This document shows, one piece after another, positions 13,351-17,013 of a DNA stretch of 17,013 bases. Position numbers and translations under genes: made by a program. The DNA is from Aestuariivirga sp. (GTDB lineage Bacteria > Pseudomonadota > Alphaproteobacteria > Rhizobiales > Aestuariivirgaceae), in NCBI GenBank assembly GCA_020252385.1, contig JADCDC010000532.1, positions 1-17,013 of the forward strand, in the 5' to 3' direction. How positions within the stretch are numbered: position 1 is the stretch's first letter; each line of letters starts with the position of its first letter. The notes under the pieces were generated by a model that saw nothing but the letters and a program-made list of their open reading frames with translations, searched no databases and was not told the origin of the DNA.

Positions 13351-14262
13351 CTGCGTATCCTGTCCAAGAGAAACCTGCTGGCCCTGGCGCTGATCGCGGC
13401 GCTGGGGCTGGTGGCGGTGTGGTTCCTCAGCGCGCCGCGCCCGCTCGATGCCGCGGCACTGCCGCAGCACACGCCCGATGCCGCCAACGGCAAGATCCTC
13501 TACCATGCCTCGGGCTGCCATTCCTGCCACATGCCCGGACCGGAACTTGCCGGCATCGACTCGGCGGTTCCCGCCGGCGGCGCCCCGCTCAAGACGCCCG
13601 TCGGCACCTTCTATCCGATGAACCTGACGCCCGATGCCGAAACCGGTATCGGCAACTGGACCGACATACAGTTCGTCAACGCCGTGATGCGCGGCGTCTC
13701 GCCCGAAGGCCAGAACCTGATCCCGGCCCTGCCCTACACCTCCTACGCCCACATGAAGGTGGAGGACGTCCTCGACATCCGCGCCTATCTCATGACTCTG
13801 GCACCCGTCGCCTCGCCGGAAAAGCCGCCCGAGATCCCAGCCCCCGCGCTCACCCGCCGCGGCGTCGGCCTGTGGAAGTGGGTGGGCCTCGACACCACGC
13901 CCTGGACGCCCGACCCTTCGCAGTCCGAGAGCTGGAACCGCGGCTCCTACCTGGTGAACGCCCCCGGCCACTGCCAGGAGTGCCATACCCCGCGCAACGT
14001 CTTCATGGCGCTCGACACCGCGCGCGCCCTGCAAGGCGGACCCCACCCCGAGGGCGTGGGCCGCGTGCCGAGCCTGCGCGGGCTGATCGAGCGCGGCCGC
14101 TACAAGGACGCCGCCGACATCGCCTCCGCCCTGCAGTTCGGCGGGATGCTGGGCTATGACAAGCTCGCCTCCGGCGGCATGGGCCAGGTGCAGCGGAACA
14201 TCTCGCAATTGCCCGAAACCGACATCGCGGCCATCGGCGAATATCTGGCGAGCCTGAAGTAG
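13351..14262 (+). CDS. Diheme c-type cytochrome with N-terminal membrane anchor, probable CTG start
   Basis: Electron carrier exposed to the periplasm with two class I c-type haem sites: C56-H-S-C59-H60 and C208-Q-E-C211-H212 (numbered from CTG 13351). YPMNLTPD and GGMLGYDK offer methionines as possible axial ligands. The first usual start codon is GTG 13411, but that would cut through a hydrophobic segment: the frame upstream encodes RILSKRNLLALALIAALG, a classic basic-then-hydrophobic export anchor. CTG at 13351, one codon after the cytochrome c' stop, gives a complete N-terminus of 303 residues and would be coupled to the upstream gene. A mutated ATG or sequence error is the alternative. 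Related proteins serve as electron acceptors of periplasmic dehydrogenases. Confidence 0.88.
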   Translation: MRILSKRNLLALALIAALGLVAVWFLSAPRPLDAAALPQHTPDAANGKILYHASGCHSCHMPGPELAGIDSAVPAGGAPLKTPVGTFYPMNLTPDAETGIGNWTDIQFVNAVMRGVSPEGQNLIPALPYTSYAHMKVEDVLDIRAYLMTLAPVASPEKPPEIPAPALTRRGVGLWKWVGLDTTPWTPDPSQSESWNRGSYLVNAPGHCQECHTPRNVFMALDTARALQGGPHPEGVGRVPSLRGLIERGRYKDAADIASALQFGGMLGYDKLASGGMGQVQRNISQLPETDIAAIGEYLASLK

Positions 14263-14364
14263 CTATCCCATTCCTGTCCTGCCACCGGGGAGACCCGCGG
14301 GGTGAGGAGGTGCAGCGCCCTTCATCCCTCCTGCCACCACGCTGTCAGCAGCCCTCGCGCATGG

Positions 14365-14380
14365 TCTCGGGACAACGAGA
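14365..14380. promoter_or_regulatory. Short inverted repeat TCTCG-N6-CGAGA before the RidA gene
   Basis: A perfect 5-base inverted repeat ends a few bases before the GGAGGA ribosome binding site of the RidA-family gene. It could be a regulator site or a weak leader hairpin. The arms are short, so chance is a real possibility. Confidence 0.25.
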
Positions 14381-14396
14381 TATCGGAGGACATTCC

Positions 14397-14792
14397 ATGC
14401 AGAGAACGATCATCAACCCGTGGACCTGGTCGCTGAAGTTCGGCTTCAATCAGGCGGAGATTCTGGAGGGCGTGACGCGGGAACTTGTCTGCGCCGGGCA
14501 GACGGCCGTCGACGCCGACGGAAACCCCCAGCACCCCAATGACATGCGCGGCCAGATCACGCTTGCCTTCGAGAACCTCGAAACGGTGCTGGCCGCGGCC
14601 GGCATGAGCCCCGCCAATCTCAAGCGGCTCACGATCTATGCGACCGACATGGATGCCGCCCTGCAGAACCTCGATGTGCTGGGCGCGAAACTAGGGCGCT
14701 TCGGCGCGTCGCCCCCTATGACCATGCTCGGTGTCAGCAGGCTGGCGCTTCCGCCGCTCATGGTCGAGATCGAGGCGACCGCCGTCGCCTAA
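14397..14792 (+). CDS. RidA family protein (YjgF/UK114)
   Basis: Small cytoplasmic trimeric protein of 131 residues; RidA members hydrolyse reactive enamine/imine intermediates from PLP enzymes. The end of the protein, GVSRLALPPLMVEIEATAV, aligns with the family signature, and R115 is in the position of the substrate-binding arginine of true RidA, so activity is plausible. The N-terminal NPWTWSLKFGFNQAEIL is not typical of housekeeping RidA and indicates one of the Rid subfamilies. ATG 14397 is chosen because GGAGGA lies eight bases upstream; an in-frame ATG at 14310 would add 29 unrelated residues. A WYL-type regulator gene follows on the same strand. Confidence 0.92.
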   Translation: MQRTIINPWTWSLKFGFNQAEILEGVTRELVCAGQTAVDADGNPQHPNDMRGQITLAFENLETVLAAAGMSPANLKRLTIYATDMDAALQNLDVLGAKLGRFGASPPMTMLGVSRLALPPLMVEIEATAVA

Positions 14793-14807
14793 GGCCCGCC
14801 TGGCCTT
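14791..14807 (+). terminator. Candidate hairpin AAGGCC-CGCCT-GGCCTT after the RidA gene
   Basis: A perfect six-base stem with a five-base loop begins at the RidA stop codon. Only a weak T content follows, so if it ends transcription it does so imperfectly; it separates RidA from the regulator gene. Confidence 0.35.
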
Positions 14808-14852
14808 GATTCGCGCTCGCGGCCCGTTCGAGAGGATGATACGCTCCCAATC

Positions 14853-15533
14853 ATGCGCCGGGCAGAGCGACTGTTCAGATTGGTGAACGAGATGCGGACT
14901 CGCCGCGTCACCCGGGCAGAGGACCTTGCAAGGCATCTCGAGGTCAGCGTTCGCACCATCTATCGCGACCTGGCCCATCTTCAGGCCTCGGGCCTGCCGA
15001 TCGAAGGTGAAGCTGGGGTGGGCTACTTGCTTCGGCCCGGCTTCAACCTGCCCAGCGTCACCTTCACCCATGAACAGGTCGATGCACTGGCCATCGGCCT
15101 GTCCTTCGTGGAGAGCCTCGATGACCCGGTTCTGGCGTCCGCGGCCCAGGAGGTGCGCGCCAAGCTGCAAGCCAGCCTGCCCCAGCCGGAAACCCGCAGG
15201 CTGGCGGATGCGCCCTTCTTCTCGTTTCCCCGCACCACGGGCGGGCCCCTGCACGCCAGGCATATTCGCACCGCCATCCGCGAACGCCGCTTCGTGGAGC
15301 TGCTCTATGCCGACGGCATCGGCCGACCCTCCGAACGCCGCGTTCGCCCGATTGCCGTGTGGAACCTGACGATCGGCTGGATGTTTTCGGCGTGGTGCGA
15401 ATTGCGGGCGGATTTCCGGACGTTCCGCTTCGATCGCATCCAGCGACTCGTCGTGACGCCTGACTGCTATGCACCGGACGAGGCCAAGGGCCTGCGCGCC
15501 TTTCTGGAAAAGGAGAAGTGCGAATCGGCGTGA
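14853..15533 (+). CDS. YafY-type transcriptional regulator (HTH plus WYL domain)
   Basis: DNA-binding regulator of 226 residues. Residues 1-60 form a winged helix-turn-helix of the HTH_11 type (RRVTRAEDLARHLEVSVRTI with the recognition helix around SVRTIYRDLAHL). The C-terminal WYL domain (about 135-205) contains RRVRPIAVWNLTIGWMFSAW and a following RTFRFDRI, the arginine-rich ligand pocket of the family. WYL domains sense small ligands or nucleic acids. The start is ATG 14853 with a weak ribosome binding site. Its stop lies four bases from the stop of the convergent alpha/beta hydrolase. It might control that hydrolase or the RidA gene, as such regulators often act on neighbours, but this is inference. 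Confidence 0.92.
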   Translation: MRRAERLFRLVNEMRTRRVTRAEDLARHLEVSVRTIYRDLAHLQASGLPIEGEAGVGYLLRPGFNLPSVTFTHEQVDALAIGLSFVESLDDPVLASAAQEVRAKLQASLPQPETRRLADAPFFSFPRTTGGPLHARHIRTAIRERRFVELLYADGIGRPSERRVRPIAVWNLTIGWMFSAWCELRADFRTFRFDRIQRLVVTPDCYAPDEAKGLRAFLEKEKCESA

Positions 15534-15537
15534 TCCC

Positions 15538-16242
15538 TCACAGCTTCGGGGACAGGCCCTGATCCTCCATCCAGTGGTCGATCGCCGCGGCGGTCTCCTC
15601 CGGATATTCGAGGGTGGGAAAATGGCCGCAGGCGGCGATCTCCACATAGCGCCCCCTGGGCATCAGCCCGGCCATCCTCAGGCCGTCGGATGCGGGGGAG
15701 AACTTGTCGAGCGCACCCCACAGCATCAGCGCCGGGCAGGCCACCTCGGAGAGCCTCGGCCAGAGATCGGCGCGGTGCGCCAGCGCATCGGACTGCCGGG
15801 TCATCACCCCCTCGCCCACATCGGCGCACATTTCGATGAAGGCGGCGCGCGTCGCGGGGCCGTTTGGCCCCTCCATATGGGCGATCATGTCGCCCATCTC
15901 GGCCGCCACCTGCTCCGCCTCCCCCGCCCTGAGCCGCTCCGAGCGCCTCAAGCCCGCGCGCGGGTCGGCCACCGGACCGGCACCCGAGCCGATCACCACG
16001 AGGCCCCTCACCCGGCCCGGCGCCCTGAGCGCGGTCTCGAGCGCCACACGGCCGCCGAAGGAGGTTCCGAGCACCACGAAATGCTCCGGCGCCTGCGCCA
16101 GAACCTGCCCGGCCGAAGTCTCGAAATCATGCCCGTCGCAGATGATGGTGGAGGTCAGCACGTTGGAGGGCAGCAGCGGTACGATGCCGGCATAGAGCCG
16201 CTCGTCACAGCCGAAGGCGGGGATCATCACGAGATTTGTCAT
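15538..16242 (-). CDS. Alpha/beta hydrolase
   Basis: Cytoplasmic serine hydrolase of 234 residues with the alpha/beta fold. The nucleophile elbow is VLGTSFGGRVAL (Ser61), the acid is Asp179 in WGALDKFSPA and the base is His207 in AACGHFPTLEYPE. The last motif is typical of the AB hydrolase 1 family (esterases, C-C hydrolases, lactonases). Residues 95-165 form a helical cap. The start at ATG 16242 is preferred because AGGA sits eight bases upstream. ATGs at 16251 and 16311 are also in frame, but the first has the AGG directly against it and the longest form adds a Cys-rich stretch unlike the family. It is divergent from the partial gene at 16338. Substrate unknown. Confidence 0.9.
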   Translation of the reverse strand: MTNLVMIPAFGCDERLYAGIVPLLPSNVLTSTIICDGHDFETSAGQVLAQAPEHFVVLGTSFGGRVALETALRAPGRVRGLVVIGSGAGPVADPRAGLRRSERLRAGEAEQVAAEMGDMIAHMEGPNGPATRAAFIEMCADVGEGVMTRQSDALAHRADLWPRLSEVACPALMLWGALDKFSPASDGLRMAGLMPRGRYVEIAACGHFPTLEYPEETAAAIDHWMEDQGLSPKL

Positions 16243-16337
16243 GACGGACATCCTGCAACAACATGGCCGGAAGGAAAAGACCAACAATGGCGTTGTCCGC
16301 CACGGCCCCACTGGCTACAGATGACGCAGGGAACATC

Positions 16338-17013
16338 ATGCAGGAAAGACAGTCCGTGAAATCGCTCGACAGGAAGCTCAAGACCATCGCCAAAGGCAAG
16401 TACAAGCCCGCCGACTTCATTTTGGCGGATGCGAAGGACCCCGACTATGCCTTCGGCGTCAAGGGCACCGGCGCCATCGACTATCTGGACCAGTCAGGCC
16501 CGCACCGCTCCATCCCTGAGTTCCGGCAATCGATCCGCGACATCGTGCGCCAGAAGCAGATGGACGTGATGCTGGGCGCGGTGGCCAACATCGAGCCCCT
16601 GGTGGCGGAAGGGCTGTTCGACAAGTCCGGCGTGACGCCCGCCATCCGCGCCAACGACACGACCGACATCTGGCTGCCGCGCGGCGGCAGCTATGCGAAG
16701 GAGCCGTCGCTTCCCTGGCGCACGGCGAACCTGTCGCATGTGCGCAGGTTCTGCGACCTCGGCCTCTATTCGGTGACCTTTAACAACGATCTCGACCACG
16801 ACTACGCGACGGTCGAGGCCTATCGCGAATTCCGCGAGGATGCCGTGCGCAACGAGTTCCGCCACTTCCTCGAGATCTTCAATCCCAACGCGCCGCAGAA
16901 CCTGGCGCCCGACGTCATGCCCTTCTACGTGAACGACATGATCATGCGTGTCATGGCCGGCATGGCGAAGGTCGAGCGGCCGCTGTTCCTGACGATGCCC
17001 TTCAACGGCCGCA
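16338..17013 (+). CDS. Unplaced protein, possibly an aldolase-type TIM barrel, 3' end missing
   Basis: Open frame from ATG 16338 (AGGGAA upstream) to the end of the window, 225 codons without a stop. The early segment KYKPADFILADAKDPDYAFG followed by a helix, then MDVMLGAVANIEPLVAEGLF and LYSVTFNNDLDHDY, alternates hydrophobic strands and helices in a way that recalls class I aldolase-type (beta/alpha) barrels. No signal peptide or membrane span is seen, so it is likely cytoplasmic. Third-position G/C bias supports a real gene. I cannot name the reaction: the catalytic lysine expected of a class I aldolase would probably lie in the missing part. Confidence 0.85.
   Translation, partial: MQERQSVKSLDRKLKTIAKGKYKPADFILADAKDPDYAFGVKGTGAIDYLDQSGPHRSIPEFRQSIRDIVRQKQMDVMLGAVANIEPLVAEGLFDKSGVTPAIRANDTTDIWLPRGGSYAKEPSLPWRTANLSHVRRFCDLGLYSVTFNNDLDHDYATVEAYREFREDAVRNEFRHFLEIFNPNAPQNLAPDVMPFYVNDMIMRVMAGMAKVERPLFLTMPFNGR

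Noticed and set aside
12862..14208. 448-codon minus-strand open frame opposite both cytochromes
   Set aside because: Both plus-strand genes have correctly placed haem motifs, an export signal or anchor and good context. The antisense frame is Gly/Arg/Val-rich with no domain.
14283..14304. GC-rich hairpin CACCGGG/CCC..GGTG after the diheme cytochrome gene
   Set aside because: Pairing requires a four-base bulge or competing registers and no T tract follows, so it was not called a terminator.

Overview
The window looks like part of a high-GC alphaproteobacterial chromosome, most likely Hyphomicrobiales (inference from codon style, gene families and two EcfG-type general-stress promoters). No rRNA, tRNA, CRISPR array, insertion sequence or phage gene was seen. 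Genes are densely packed; no gene-free stretch exceeds about 250 bases. The first 13 bases match the end of the Illumina adapter (GCTCTTCCGATCT), so the sequence is a short-read contig that begins with an untrimmed adapter.

Left part (14-2681, minus strand): a ribose/fructose-type sugar ABC importer in the order ATPase, permease, substrate-binding protein; the last is cut by the contig edge. An inverted repeat of GTTGCGT sits in front of it. Then comes a patatin-like lipoprotein (2804-3985, minus) with its own promoter. Next are two minus-strand genes, a DUF892 ferritin-like protein and a previously easy-to-miss 57-residue membrane protein, each preceded by a textbook EcfG box (GGAAC-N16/17-CGTT). 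They look like a small general-stress module.

Middle part (5171-10827): a plus-strand group of a family-1-type glycoside hydrolase, an NAD-dependent epimerase/dehydratase and a HisC-like aminotransferase. The last two overlap by one base. A cluster of four hairpins separates the hydrolase from the other two. Then follow a VOC-fold protein and a glutathione S-transferase, both visibly less GC-rich than their neighbours, facing a second VOC/glyoxalase gene with a promoter and a perfect TGTAACAT-TTG-ATGTTACA operator-like palindrome.

Right part (10931-17013): upp (uracil salvage), a receiver-domain protein with a C-terminal region resembling an Hpt domain without its histidine, a 57-residue minus-strand small ORF, and a cytochrome c'/diheme cytochrome c pair in which the second gene seems to need a CTG start. 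These are followed by a RidA-family protein, a WYL-domain regulator, a convergent alpha/beta hydrolase, and the 5' part of a gene I could not place with confidence that runs off the right end.

Functionally this is mostly metabolic and stress-related accessory content: sugar uptake and glycoside processing, electrophile or aromatic detoxification, periplasmic electron transfer and general stress response. I found no sign of a new defence or mobile system. The most informative unexplained signals are regulatory: the paired EcfG promoters, two operator-like palindromes and the hairpin cluster.
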